DNA from: Boswellia sacra
Taxonomy: Eukaryota; Streptophyta; Magnoliopsida; Sapindales; Burseraceae
NCBI GenBank assembly: GCA_013180625.2
Contig: SNVD02013770.1
Span: 20,980 to 84,979, forward strand
DNA: 64,000 nucleotides
Reading direction: 5' to 3'
The position numbers and the translations under genes were made by a program. This document shows, in pieces, positions 45,690-57,535 of this stretch. The first letter of the stretch is position 1. Each line of letters starts with the position of its first letter. The notes below the pieces were generated by a model. That model saw nothing but the letters and a program-made list of their open reading frames with translations, was not told the origin of the DNA and searched no databases.

Positions 45690-46208
45690 TAATTAATATA
45701 AATATATAAAATGTGGTTAATTATGCATAGTTAATAGTTAACCCACCAATATATCTTGGCTTTTGAGTGTTCTCGTAAGCATGAAGTAAAGTGCATCCGA
45801 ATCCATCTTATCTTCCCCATTTAACATGTCGGATTTATTTGTAGATCATGACATCATATGTATGGTGATGTTTATTAATTAACTAGTGACTCAAAACTTG
45901 AACCACCTATATATTTTTGTTTCCTTAAATTTATGTTTTAACTCAAAAATTTTATTGTATCTTGCATAACAAAAGGTACTCCGCCCATCGGCTTTTGAGG
46001 TGGCCGCCGACGCACGTCCAGCTATTTTCAAGCCAACGAATTAATTCTCTTTTGAAAGGTAAAGAAAAAAAATTGTCTTAATCAAATGAAGGATTTGCAC
46101 ATGGCACACACTCAGTGTTGGAACTCTAAATTCAAGATTACACTTGAAATCTCCTATCTTAAAACTTTTCTTCCAGCGATTGGGATTCAAAAGTTAGTTT
46201 TTAGTTTG
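45690..46208 (-). repeat. Direct repeat, copy I (matches 49051-49610)
   Basis: From TTAATATAAATATATAAAAT to TTTTTAGTTTG the sequence is collinear with 49051-49572, with scattered changes. It resumes after an insertion at 47101-47130. Copy II is the upstream region of the signal-peptide exon at 48983, so copy I looks like a duplicated promoter without its gene. Confidence 0.8.
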
Positions 46209-47100
46209 CTTTTTTAGCTACCCGTTTCCTTGTGTCTGTGTCAAATGTGACACGTTGGCATGTAGTATGCACATGATTATTTTGGACAAATTATAATTAA
46301 AACATTGATTTATATTTTTTCTTATTTTATTGTTTCTAGAAGTCTTTATTGGGAAGTATTAGATTCATATTAAATATCTCTTATTAAATTAGAATATTAT
46401 TCTAGTATCTTAGTTCACTTAAGAGAATATTTTAGAATCTTAATTTACTTAGGAGTTTATTTATATTACTTGCTATATTATTGATCATTATCATAGTTTT
46501 ACCAACTGAATTTGATTGTGATTCTACTGGATATTGATGAGAAAAGCAACTGAATTTCATAGTATATATAATGTTATTTTATATAACTTACATATGCGTG
46601 TCTTACCGCATTTCAATATAAAAAAGAGAGCTTCAATGCAAAATTGGAATGCTTCTTTGATTTTATTTTGTGAGATTTTTATTCATGTATGAGAGGTTGT
46701 GATCCTGCATGAATTTTTGTTTACGTCCATTAGAGTTAGTATTCACTTAAGAGAACTTACGAGTTAAGTGTTTATGTAATTTAGTGTCAGACATCATTAT
46801 TATGTGTTACTTAATAATGTGTTGTTAAGTCGTCAGCAATAGAGAGTGGACAGTGTCACAAGAGTTTATGATCTTGTTAGGATTTTGTTTTACAAAAATT
46901 ATGTCAGTGTATAAAAGAGAGTCAGCACTAGAAACGTACCTAAAGATTGTACAAATAAGAGCTTAGTAAATTACAGTTCTAAGTTGTTTGTGAACATAGG
47001 TTTTTTATAACCGAACTACGTAAATCCTTCTGTGTAATTTTATATTACAGTTTGCTATTATATTACGTGTAACAAACTATACTTTCAGATCACACACCTT
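46209..47100 (+). mobile_element. Copia-LTR-like insertion within repeat copy I
   Basis: It interrupts the repeat between AGTTTG and GTTTTTATTTTATTTT; copy II is uninterrupted there. The segment TATTGGGAAGTATTAG (46348) and the end region with TATAAAAGAGAGTC and ACCGAACTACGTAAATCC resemble the start and U5 part of copia LTRs. No ORF. Exact ends and duplication are unresolved. Confidence 0.45.
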
Positions 47101-47459
47101 GTTTTTATTTTATTTTTCTATTTAGCATTAGCCTTTCTAATCTTAAAAGTATTTCTTATGACTCCAATTACATCTGTATTTTTTATATTTGGATGACCAA
47201 TGAGAACACTTAAATGTGGAGACAAACGACACTTAGCAAATAGTTAAGTGAAAAGCTCTCCGTGAATGTCATTGACTCCAATTACATTTAACATGTCGGA
47301 TTCATATATGGACCACGGCATCATGTGTTTGGTGATGCCATTTTCCAAGCTCACTTTTTTAAGAAAACCAAGTCAAAATTCTCCATCATGTTGCCTGAAA
47401 AGAGAGCACCACTTAACGAAGTCTTGTGGATATAACTAACTTAATTTAATATGATAGGG

Positions 47460-47690
47460 ACGATATTTTTGATAATTTTTTTGACGCAAAAGATTTTGAT
47501 ACAAATATCTAATTGTTGATTTTACTTAATCTAATTATTAAAATTTAAAGAACAATAGTTGTATTTGATGATACCAACTTATCAATTATCTTAACTATTG
47601 ATTTAAGTGACATTAATAATTAAAAATTTGTATCTAGATTTATATTAAAATTTTGTATATATAAAAATGTACTTCTAAAATTATCTGGGA
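47460..47690. mobile_element. Diverged MITE related to 44484-44702
   Basis: GATACAAATATCTAATTGTT and GATTTTACTTAATCTAATTA form imperfect inverted repeats with ATAGTTAAGA-side sequences up to TTTGTATATATAAAAATG. The layout and AT-rich arms match the 44-kb MITE, but identity is low. Confidence 0.4.
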
Positions 47691-48517
47691 TATATAAACT
47701 CGTTAAATATTATTAATTCAATAAACAAGATCATATTGTTATGGGTAGAGTTGGCAAAATTATTGTTTCTTCAATATAATATAAATTATAATATTCACTT
47801 TCTTGTGTCACCTCATTATTCTAAAGAAAAGTTATATAATAAAACATGCCTTATCTACTTTTGGAAATCGACGTAATTGCACCGTTAATGTAACTGGATT
47901 ATAATATTGTAACCAAATGATCCAGATGACAAGATTAAATGGTTAATATGTAGAAGTACTAAGCAAATTTAAGTTTCACTTTGTAATGTAGCACAAAGGC
48001 TTAATATATATTCATTGAAACTTAATTAATTTGCGTATGTATACGATCAAAGGTTAATGATGATGAGGGTGAGGTCCTTCCTGGACTCACTCTCTTGGAT
48101 TCTGAAAACTAATTTCCAATAATTTCTTGTCTTGGTACACTAACTGCCTTGGGCATTGCTCTGGTACTCTCTCTCAAACCAATGCACGGCTCTCATCGTC
48201 ATCTTTTGAAACTAATTGGTTGGACTCAAAATGCATGTAAATCATCTCTTGTTTCTGCAATTATTGTGTCCCAAAGTTGAGCACCGCTTAATGGGTTCTT
48301 ATGGATTGATATAACTAACTTGGCTTTGAAAATTATATGGGATAAACTTGTCGAATACTAATAATTCAGTAAACAAGAAGATTACATTATTATAGGTAGA
48401 GGTGGAAGTAACTACATCAGTCGTTTTTCAATTACAATGCAGCGAGCAAATGATCCACACATAACAAGATTGGATTACTAATATTATGCAACAGTACTAA
48501 CGCAAATTTAGTTTAAT
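47691..48517. other. Unassigned sequence
   Basis: No gene recognised. Parts (48255-48320) repeat phrases found at 47390-47440 (GAGCACCGCTTAATGGG, GGATTGATATAACTAACTT), showing older duplications. Confidence 0.4.
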
Positions 48518-48981
48518 TTAATTATTAATATTATGTATCCGTTTGAAAGGTCTTGTTGGTTGGACTGAAAATGGTTCACGTTCATGTCTTTTTTCAGCAT
48601 ACACGAGGTGGAGCTGTGAGCTTCTTTGGCACCAACATTCATGCCCTTCTTTTTCAACGCGACTTCTAGAGAAGTTGAAACGCCAGGACAAAACCACGTC
48701 AGGACTGTTAGAGCCTAACCAGAACTCGGACGTCATGGTCGTTACCGTCTCAGACCGAGTTGATGGATCGAGTTGATCTCGGTACCTATAAGTGTAACAA
48801 ATTAAACTGGAAATTGTCCTCAAAGTTACTTACAATGGGGTTCTGAGTAATTGTCCTGCGAACTTCTAAGGTATTGGTGATCTCTACAAATGTCGGAACG
48901 TGACTTGTAGAGATCACCAAAAGACCAGACAGAACCAGGATAAAAGTCACAGAACTTAACAAGGCAATGGAGTTCGTAGCC
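48518..48981 (-). CDS. Possible small secreted-peptide gene (signal peptide exon plus candidate exon 2)
   Basis: The reverse strand has an ATG at about 48981. It encodes MATNSIALLSSVTFILVLSG then LLVISTSHVPTFVEITN, a convincing N-terminal signal peptide with a cleavage site near STS. Codons run on to ITQNPI, where GTAAGT forms a strong 5' splice site (about 48830). A TTACACTTATAG acceptor lies at about 48786. Joined in phase, the second exon ends after 12 codons (a 62-residue product). In another phase it would read a longer Arg/Ser-rich tail to 48518. TATA-like TTTATATATTTATATTAACC lies 75-95 bp upstream of the ATG. I do not recognise the family. It is the only non-transposon gene candidate in this half of the window. 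Confidence 0.4.
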
Positions 48982-49050
48982 ATTACTCTCTCAGCCAGTA
49001 ATCCTTGATCGAGCTTTCAGCAACTCAAGTGTAGCTCTCAGAAACTGGGG

Positions 49051-49610
49051 TGGTTAATATAAATATATAAAATGTGGTTAATTATGCATAGCTAATAGTT
49101 AACCCACCAACGTATCTTCGCTTTTGAGTGTTCTCGATCGTAATTATGAAGTATATCCTAATCCATCTTGATCTTCCCCATTTAACATGTCGGATTTTAT
49201 ATATAGATCATGACATCACATGTCTGGTTATGTTTATTAATCAACTAGTTTATGGTTAGTTGACTCAAAACTTGAACCCCCTATTTTTGTTTCCTTAAAT
49301 TTATATTTTAACTCCAAAATTTTATTTTGTCTTGCATTATAGAAAGGTACTCCGCCCATGGGCTTATGAGGTGGCCGCCTTCGCACGTCCAGATATTTTC
49401 TAAGCTAACGAGTTCACTTTTGAAAGGTAAAGAAAAAAAAAATTGTCTTAATCAAATTAAGGATTTCACATGGCATATACTCAATGTTGGAGCTGTAAAT
49501 TCAAGAGTACACTTGAAATCTCCTATCTTAAATCTTTTCTTCCAGCAATTGGGGTTCAAAAATCGGTTTTTAGTTTGTATTTTATTTTTCTATGTAGCAT
49601 TAGCTTTTCT
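49051..49610 (-). repeat. Direct repeat, copy II, with TATA-like promoter of the signal-peptide exon
   Basis: Collinear with 45690-46208 plus 47101-47130. On the reverse strand it ends in a TATA-rich block about 75-95 bp before the ATG near 48981. Its other end is cut by the copia LTR at 49612. Confidence 0.75.
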
Positions 49611-49611
49611 C

Positions 49612-49849
49612 TGAGATAATATTGATACTGCCCAAGCTTTCATTAGGAATAAATCGTTTATAATTTGATAATCCATCAAAATCTTATGAAACAAGCCTAT
49701 TTATATGAGACCTAATTGGAAATAAATAATAATACCCAAATAAAACTTAATAGGACAAAAATTCCTAATTAACGAAAACAATAACAAAATTAATAATCAA
49801 CCCAAGAAACTAACCAAGCCATTCCCACAGCTTGGTTTAAAATCCTACA
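49612..49849 (-). repeat. 3' LTR of the copia element
   Basis: 238 bp. The reverse strand begins TGTAGGATTTTAAACC and ends TTATCTCA. Short LTRs of this size are common in copia. Confidence 0.7.
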
Positions 49850-49861
49850 TTGCCCTCCTTA

Positions 49862-50303
49862 AACCAAGCTCTATGACATTCATCATGCCCAACTTCTTCT
49901 TGAGCTTAACAAAAGTATCGATTTTAAGTGGCTTTGTAAAGATTTCTGCAACTTGATCTTCTAAAGGACAAAACTCAATCACAATTTCATTAATTATTTT
50001 TCACTAGATCACGTATATAATGAAAACGAGTGTCAATATGTTTGCTCCTTCTATGGAAAACTGGATTCTTGGTCAATGCAATAGCTAATTTATTATCACA
50101 GAAAATTGTTGTAGGTTGTTCTTGCTTGTACTTCAATTCATCCAACGTCCTATGTAACCATATAGCCTGAGTAGCACCATTGGTTGTTCAAATATACTCG
50201 GCTTCAGTTGTCGACAAAGCAACAACCTACTGCTTCTTTGATGATCAAGAAAATACCCCTGAACCAAGATGAAAAGCATAACCCGAAGTACTTCTACTCC
50301 TCT
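49862..50303 (-). pseudogene. Copia RNase H C-terminal part
   Basis: The reverse strand reads RSTSGYAFHLGSGVFS then SSKKQ, and VALSTTEAEYI. It continues ATQAIWLHRTLDELKYKQEQ and FCDNKLAIALTKNPVFHRRS, then KHIDTRFHYIRDLV. The S-T-x-E-A-E-Y, C-D-N and H-I-D motifs are the copia RNase H signature. It ends with the usual LKKKLGM tail. Stops replace the W of FSW and other positions. The left limit at 50303 is the Athila A insertion, in the R-S-T-S-G-Y motif. Confidence 0.85.
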
Positions 50304-51569
50304 TGTTATGCCAAAATCCGCAAGTATACGGAATCGAATAAGTAATATAATTATGAGTGAGTTATCGTTCCCACGAGGATTGGTTATTAACTACTAAATT
50401 TAATCTAACTTTGATTTTATTTGAAGAAATAACAAATTTAAATGAATTAACTAACTAAAAACTGAAATAAAATATAAACACTAAGTAAAGAAACTAGATT
50501 TAAACTAAATTGAGAAAAATTCAATGGATTAAGATCTAGGGTATCAGGTTTCACCTAAGTTATCTACTCTATTATTCAATCCAATTCAATTACTGTTCAT
50601 CAACGTTGTTGCCAACCAATTTTCTAAGGTATTTGTTAATCTTTTTCAAGCAATAATAATGTATATTTATATGGAGAATCACATCTTTGTCTCATCTAAC
50701 AACCTATAAGTACTCATTAAGCACAAGAAATCTTATAGGTTTTACAAATCACAATTATATTTCTATCTCATGTGAATTTAAGGTGAATTAATCAATGACT
50801 AATGTAGATTAACTTTTCAGTCTAGGTTATATCTCAAATCATGCAATAGTTGGCTCGATCATCACAAGCATTAACCACATGAAAAATTAACTTAACAAGA
50901 AATTGAATGAATATTAATATATTGAATTGAAATAATAGAGTATCATACTTGGCTACATCCTAACCCTAGAAAAAGGGATTTAGTTCATAATGTAAAGAAA
51001 AATAACACAAGAAAATTGAGTAGGATTCATAGAGTACAAAGAAAGAAGAAAGACTTAGAGATTTTGAAGATTCCTTGAAGATTCTCCTTTGAATTGTGCC
51101 TCCAAGGGTTTTAGCTTGCTTTCTTGCCTCCTAAGCACCTCTAATGATGCCTATGATACCCTAAAGAAGACCTAAAACTTGCCTATTTATATTCTAAAAG
51201 AGAAAAATTTCGAATCCGAATTGAAAGAGGAATCCTGAAAATTTCCAGAATTGGTCTTGCGTAGAAGCGCAGCTCTAGTGGTGCGGGAGCGCCAACTTTC
51301 TAGTTCGCGAGGCTTCTTTGGCTGGTTATTGCGCCACGGCGCCACCTAGCTTGCGTTGGAGCGCCAAGTCTCTGATTTAGACATTAGCAGTTTTCCTCTT
51401 TTGACCTTATTTACTCCTAGTTTTTTATGTGCTTTTTTAGGAATCCAATTCCTTTCCAAAGAATTTGCTTTCAACTAAAATAGCACATTATTTTCTCCTT
51501 ATTTTACTCAAAAACTAATCAAAAGATTAAATTTAAATGTATTAAATTAGTGAATAAAATTCACTAACA
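50304..51569 (-). repeat. 3' LTR of Athila A
   Basis: 1266 bp. The reverse strand begins TGTTAGTGAATTTTATTC after the purine tract TTTGGGGGTATT and ends TTTTGGCATAACA. Its right-hand block (AGTTATCGTTCCCACGAGGA) is shared with the other Athila LTRs at 28170 and 61625. Confidence 0.85.
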
Positions 51570-54520
51570 AATACCCCCAAATTTAACATTTTGCTAGTCC
51601 TTGAGCAAAACAAAAACAATCAATAAGAATACCCAAATATGTTCAGATCAAAAATTGCTCATGTAAAATCAAGTTTGTACTTATCACTGTGATTGGCCTA
51701 AAAAATTGAATCGTTGATAACTTAAAACAAAATTTCAAACTTACAACATCATCTAGGATTGTCCTCAACATCAGTCAAGTCCATTCCCAATTCTTTGAGT
51801 GTGTGTGTGCTGAGTCAATCTCACATCATTGAGTGCAATTCAAATGAGATTATACAACAAAATGAGTCAAATAAAATTTATGTACTGTATGAAAACTAAG
51901 ACTCCATAAGCTTGCTAGTCATGCTACTCTCCACTAATGTAGACCAATTCAACATCAAGGATCACTTAGGACTTTTCAAAGCTTGTAATGTATGGCTAGG
52001 GTAATAAGGGCATGGAAAAGGGTAAATTTTTCGGTTCAACGTACTCATAAAGCATGTAAAATCTCTCAACTATATAAACTTTCCACCCTCTTCATCTCAT
52101 ATTTTCAATACAGTCCCTATCAAGCTTTAATTAAGTCTCAGCTTCCCTTTTTGTATTTAAACACCTATTCAATATTTCAACAAGTACATGCATCACCCTC
52201 ATCTTGTCAGCTCTTTTGACTGTTTACAAGATTCTCTCTTTTTTTCTTTCAACCAGATTGTGTAATGTTGATTCCCTTACGCTTTTTGTTTAGTCCATGT
52301 AACAATGTTTCGGCTAGTAGCTTCTAAGCCAGTTGGCCATAGGGTACTGGATGTTAAGACATCCCTAAGAGCTTACTTGCTTAAACTAAAAGGACTACAA
52401 AATCAACTTATCCATTTTTTTTTTTTGTGGATTGAGAGAATAATGCAAAGAGTTGAATTCCCAATTGACTAAACTTCAATCAAACTCATCAAACTCAAAA
52501 TCAACCTTTAATTCCAAACTACATAGCTAATCATGTCATCTAGCATCAAAACAACTCCTATCCTCCTTTATGCACCCTTATTCATGCAACAATCAAAAGT
52601 TTTGAAAGATTAACATGCTTATGAGTAAGGGACACTGTTTAGAGATATTCTTTATGTGGCTAGGATAAATTTAGTGAGCTAATAAAGAAAAAGGTTCAAT
52701 AGCTCAAAGGGGACAACTAGGGATCAATTTCAATCATAGGTTAGCTTGAAACACTCAAACGAACCAACAATGGCTTAAATCATTTTCCTAATGTTGAATT
52801 GTCTATGATTTTGCCTCGAGTAACAATCAAGCAATTAGTTCTAAAGTCTTTTTGAAATTTTATAACTCATTTACATTACATAATCTTTCTTTGAATCAGC
52901 AACAAATTTCAATGATCACAACTCAATGTGCTCAAGTATGGTTCAAGGAATTGAAAATAAAACTAACAATTAAGTCAAACCCATAGATTGTATGCAAAAT
53001 TTTCCTTTTCTAAGAGTTATTTATGTTAAACAGTCATCATCCTATCATTAGCCATCACAGTGCAAGCAAGAAAAGAATTTTTTTTAATAAATAAAAACAC
53101 ACATTATATGCAAATGCAAGACACACAAAAACAGATGCAAAATAAGCAAATATTTGAACAAATCGAAATAATGTAATGCAATTGCATCCCCAAATTTGAG
53201 AACCACAATGCCCTCAATTTGCATAAACAGCAAAGAAAATAAAGTAAAAAAACTTCCCTGAAGCACAAGACTCTATTGGATCCTGGTCATCATGGAGATC
53301 ATCTCCCTAAACATTGCCAATATTAGCTCCAAGATCGGTATCAGGCACTCCTATGTATGTATAATCATCTCTCTGTTGCGCATCATCCTCATCAATGACT
53401 AGATCCTGAGGAAGCTCCCTAATAGGCTGCCTCGGATCCTCAATAAATAATGGTGGAGGGGGGAATAAGTTCGAAGATGCCCTCTAACTTATGAAGAACT
53501 ATTGGAACGCACGTTGGGTCTCTATCATTTATGTTGCCATTTGTTTAATATGAGACTCCTACAGCTTATGCTTAAATCTATCCATCCGCTACGTAGAAGT
53601 CAATGTGCGAGCCGGAGGTGGAGGCTGCTATTGTTATGGTTGCTGCGAAGGTGGCTGTCTTCGCAGGGGGAGAGAGAGAGCTAAAGAGAATTAAAAAAAA
53701 AAAGGCGGCCAGGCTCATTTTTTTCCTTAAAAATCAAAGTTGCACAGCGGTACAAAGTATATGGTGCAGGAGAGCAATGAAAAGCCCCAAAATTTATTTT
53801 ACCCTAATTTGGTCGCGCAGGCGCACTATCATAATTTTTAGAGGCAGGACAAGATTCGCGCAGTAGCGCAGAATTCATGGCATAGCAGAGCCAATGGAGC
53901 GAGAAAATTTGACTTGTGTTATAATCAATTCAGCACAGGAGCGCACTATATTACACGTAGGAGTGCCATATCTCGGGATGCTTATGCTAATATGTGTAAA
54001 ATAATGGCGCAGGTGTGCTGATCACCATGCGCAAGGCTGTGCAAGAGCCCTCTAATATTGAATAACTCAATGGCGCACGAACGCGAGGAGGGCCGCACAG
54101 GGGCACCAACCTTCTGGTGCTAATTTCGAATCCTAAGGGTGTTTAAGTGTGCAAATGCGTGCTTTCAGGCGTAGGAATGCCAGCTATGGGTTTAAAGGTT
54201 TGCGTCCTAGTGGCACAATGACGCAAGATGTAGTCGGAGCACCATGCTTCTAAAAATTTTAAAATTTGAAGTCAAATTTTTAGCGTGGCAGCGTGACTTT
54301 CCTGTGCAGGAGCACTTGTCCTTTATATAGCTAGCGCAGCGGCACTAAATACATTGTGCAAGAGCGCAAAGCTTTTGCCAATACTCCCTCAAACTTGACT
54401 CTTGAGCTGCAATTTTGCCTGAAAACACTAACACACAACATGAATGCATACATAAAAATTAAAATAGAAAATTAAACTTAAAAAATGAAGAAATCAACTA
54501 AGCAACTATGAAAAATCTCA
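51570..54520 (-). other. 3' non-coding region of Athila A
   Basis: About 3 kb without a credible gene. No envelope-like ORF is seen. 51570-53050 is collinear with the 3' regions of the other Athila copies. 53760-54380 is an unusual stretch rich in GCGCAGGAGCGC-like phrases. Confidence 0.65.
53760..54380. repeat. Dispersed GCGCAGNNGCGC motif cluster
   Basis: Many short variants of GGCGCAGGAGCGCNA spaced 20-60 bp apart. A smaller group lies in the Athila A LTR (51260-51375) and related phrases (GCTCCTGCGCCA) occur in the LTR-like insert at 2125-2300. Confidence 0.6.
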
Positions 54521-54560
54521 ACATGGCTTGGGTTACCTCCCAAGAAGTGCTTTGTTTTAC
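54521..54560 (-). other. Athila post-pol sequence signature
   Basis: The reverse strand reads AAACAAAGCACTTCTTGGGA then GGTAACCCAAGC, equivalent to 26040-26087. Confidence 0.7.
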
Positions 54561-54749
54561 ATCATCAGTTAGACAGAGTTCTGTCTTTTAAACTTCGTCA
54601 AGCAATATGGTGCTTTTATGTTGTTCCACTTCACCACTCATGTATTATTTCAATCTTTGTCTATTGACCTTGAATGAAGTTTTACCTGGTTGTTCAATCT
54701 CTACTGCACCATACAGAAACACCTTGATCACTATAAAAGGACCGGACCA

Positions 54750-55988
54750 TCATGACTTGAGTTTTCCTGAAAACAGTCGTAGTCGAGAGTTATATAGCAG
54801 GACTTGTTGGTTGGGAGAGAAGGTTTTTCGGAGAATTTGCTTGTCATGCCATGCCTTGGTCCTCTCTTTGTAGATTTCTGCATTCTCATAGGCTTCTTTG
54901 CAGAATTCTTCTAGTTCATTTATTTGTAGCAACCACTTTTTACCGGCTTTTTGTAAATCCATGTTCAGTTGCTTCATTGCTCAATAGGCTCTATGCTCTA
55001 ACTCAACCCGTAGATGACATGCCTTCCCAAAAACTAGCCAGTAGGGAGACATTTCAATTGGTGTCTTGTACGCAATTAAATATGCCCATAGTGTATCATC
55101 CAACTTCTTTGCCCAATCTTTTTGTGAGCTTGCAACTGTTTTCTCAAGGATTCTCTTTATTTCATGATTTGAGATATTCGCTTGGCCATTTGTTTGGGGA
55201 TGGTAGGCAAAAGCTTTCCTGTGGTTCACACCATACTTAAACAAGAAAGTTGCAAATTATTTGTTGCAAAAGTGTGTACCTCCATCACTTACTATGGCTC
55301 TTGGTGTACCAAACCTTGTAAAAATATGCTTTCTTAGAAAGTTCAATACCACTTTACCATCATTGGCTGGTGTTGCCACTACTTCTACCCATTTCGATAC
55401 ATAGTCTACTGCCAAGAGGATATATTTGTTGTTGTAGGAGGATGGAAATGGTCCCATGAAGTCTATTCCCCATATATCGAACAACTTCACTTCTAGCATA
55501 GTCATTAATGGCTTTTCATTCTGTCTAAAAATATTGCATGTTGTTTGACATTTATCATAATTGGCAATGAATTGTCGCGCGTCCCTGAATAAAGTATGCC
55601 AAAAGAATCCTGATTGAAGAACTTTGGCTGCTGTCCTTTGGCCTCTAAAATGATCTCCACACTGTAGTGAATGGCAATGTTTTAGGATATAATTCATCTC
55701 TTCTTCTGGTAGACATCTCCTTATCACTTGATTTGCACAATGGTGATATAAGATAGGATCATCCCAATAATAGTACTTTATATAAGTAAAAAAAAAAATT
55801 TTCTGTTGATGAGAAGGGTCTAGTGGAATGATCTTTGTTGCAAGGAAGTTTACAAAATCTGCAAACCATGGCAGAGTCCTATTAGAAGACACAATAAAAA
55901 GTTGTTCATCCAGAAAGTGATCATCAATAGGCTGTGTATGTTCTTCTTGCTCTTTCGGTAGTTCTAAGCGCGAAAGATGATCAGCCAT
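54750..55988 (-). pseudogene. Integrase of Athila A
   Basis: A zinc-binding N-terminus, [20 protein letters not shown] then DKCQTTCN, is visible around 55690-55540 (H-x-x-x-x-x-G-x-H and C-x-x-C pattern). The catalytic core has [20 protein letters not shown] (first Asp), then [14 protein letters not shown] (second Asp, ending 55257). After a frameshift come [20 protein letters not shown] and [20 protein letters not shown]. The C-terminal part is at 54977-54750 ([20 protein letters not shown]). Q in place of E in GQAE (GQAN here) alters the conserved acidic position. Two breaks separate the pieces. Confidence 0.85.
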
Positions 55989-56400
55989 TGATTTTCTATT
56001 CCTTTCTTATCCCTTGTTTTTAGATCAATCTCTTGTAGTAGAAGCACCCATCGAATGAGCCTAGGCTTTGCATTTTTCTTAGTCATAAGGTACTTAATGG
56101 CTAAGTGGTCAGTGTACGTAATCACCTTTTTACCAATTAAATATGGCCTATGCTTGTAGAAAGCAAAGGCAATTGCAAGCAACTCTTTTTTAGTTATGGT
56201 GTAGTTGAGTTGAGCGTTGTTAAGAGTGCAATTAGCGTAGTATATGGCATGAAAAACCTTGTTTCGTCGCTGCCCAAGCACTACACCTACTACATAGTCA
56301 CTTGCATCACACATCAACTCGAATGGTAATTCCCAATCCAATGCGCTGTCACCAACTTCTTTTTTAGAGTTTCAAAAGCTTGCACACAATTGCTATCAAA
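55964..56400 (-). pseudogene. RNase H of Athila A
   Basis: [20 protein letters not shown] (first Asp), [20 protein letters not shown] (Glu), [20 protein letters not shown] (Asp) and [20 protein letters not shown] match the gypsy RNase H pattern with all main acidic residues present. It overlaps the integrase frame by a shift near 55980. Confidence 0.85.
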
Positions 56401-57535
56401 CACAAACGGGTTATTTCGCACAAGTAAATTTGCAAGTGGTTTGGAAATCTTGGAGAAACCCTTAATAAACCGTCTATAAAAACCCGCGTATCTTAAAAAA
56501 CTTTTAACCCTTTTTACTGATGTTAGTGGTGGCAATTTTTCTATAGTCTCTATTTTAGCCCTATCAACCTCAATTCCCATGTATGATATCTTATGGCCTA
56601 GTAATATCCCTTCCTTGACCATAAAGCGAAACTTTTCCCAATTTAGGACCAGGTTAGTTTCTTCACATCTATTAGGCACTAACTTTAAGTTATCTAAGCA
56701 TTGGTCAAAAGTTTTCAAAGTCATCCATGAAAACTTCAATGTTTTTCTCAATCATATTAGAAAATATAGCCATCATACATCTTTGGAATGTGGCTGGGGT
56801 ATTACACAACCCAAAGGACATCCTCCTAAAGGCAAATGTACCATGGGGGCATGTAAAGGTGGCTTTCTCTTGGTCTTTTGGCGCTATGGCAATTTGATTT
56901 TATTCGAAATAGTCATCCAAGAAACAATAATACTCATGTTCAGCCAACCTATCTAACATTTGATCGATAAAAGGTAGATGGAAGTGATCTTTCCTAGTGG
57001 CTTTATTCAATTTCCTATAGTCTATGCAAATATGCCACCCAGTGACTGTGCAATTTGGGATTAACTTGTTATTTTCATTTTTCACAACCATCATCCCTCC
57101 CTTTTTAGGCACAGCTTGAATCAAACTCACCCATAAGCTGTCTGATATGGGATACATTACCCTTGGATCTAACCACTTTAAAACCTCAGCTCTAACTACT
57201 TCTTTCGTGGTAGGATTTAGCCTTCTTTGTGCATCTATCGATGGTTTGCAATTCTCCGCCATGAGAATTCTATATATACACATTGAAAGATTAATTCCTC
57301 TCAAGCCGGAAATAGATCACCTTATAACTGTTTTATGCTCCTTTAATACCTTTAACAATTTTTTTTTCTCTACACTAGTCAAATTAGTTGATATAATGAC
57401 TAGAAGTGTGGATGACTCCCTAAGATAAGCATATTTAAAATGACTAGGTAGTTGTTTTAATTCAAGAGCTGGTGGTTTTTCAATATAGGGTAATGGCCTA
57501 CTAGGTCCTTGTCCTAAAGTCACATAATATGTCAC
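56314..57535 (-). pseudogene. Reverse transcriptase of Athila A
   Basis: The pre-RT part (LELKQLPSHFKYAYLRESST) starts at about 57480. Then CKPSIDAQRRLNPTTKEVVR, VQAVPKKGG-type fingers (WVSLIQAVPKKGGMMVV) and HICIDYRKLNKATRKDHFHL lead to CFLDD near 56905. A shifted frame carries the catalytic FMDD near 56725, followed by CEETNLVLNWEKFRFMVKEG, ILLGHKIS and GFYRRFIKGFSKISKPLANL. Shifts near 56900 and 56740 make it inactive. Confidence 0.88.

Larger units (their letters stand above)
49612..50303 (-). mobile_element. Ty1/copia element, 3' end (rest beyond nested insertions)
   Basis: A reverse-strand element with an LTR at 49849-49612, a polypurine tract (AAGGAGGGCAA, 49860-49850) and the end of RNase H at 50303-49862. 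It is cut at 50303 by Athila A. Its remaining 5' part must lie right of the window. Confidence 0.8.
50304..57529 (-). mobile_element. Athila A: Athila-type gypsy element inserted in copia, 5' part beyond Tekay
   Basis: Reverse strand: 3' LTR 51569-50304, 3' non-coding 51570-54520, integrase, RNase H and RT up to 57529. There the Tekay element begins. The protease, gag and 5' LTR must lie right of the window. Its LTR differs in sequence from the LOG-carrying family, so it is a separate Athila family. Confidence 0.85.

Noticed and set aside
48518..48823. Self-incompatibility S1-type secreted protein at the signal-peptide locus
   Set aside because: The second frame has W and C residues but not the family's conserved order, so I did not assign it.
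51992..54873. Possible envelope-like ORF in the Athila A 3' region
   Set aside because: No reverse-strand frame longer than about 75 codons and no signal or transmembrane pattern. + strand frames here are antisense shadows.
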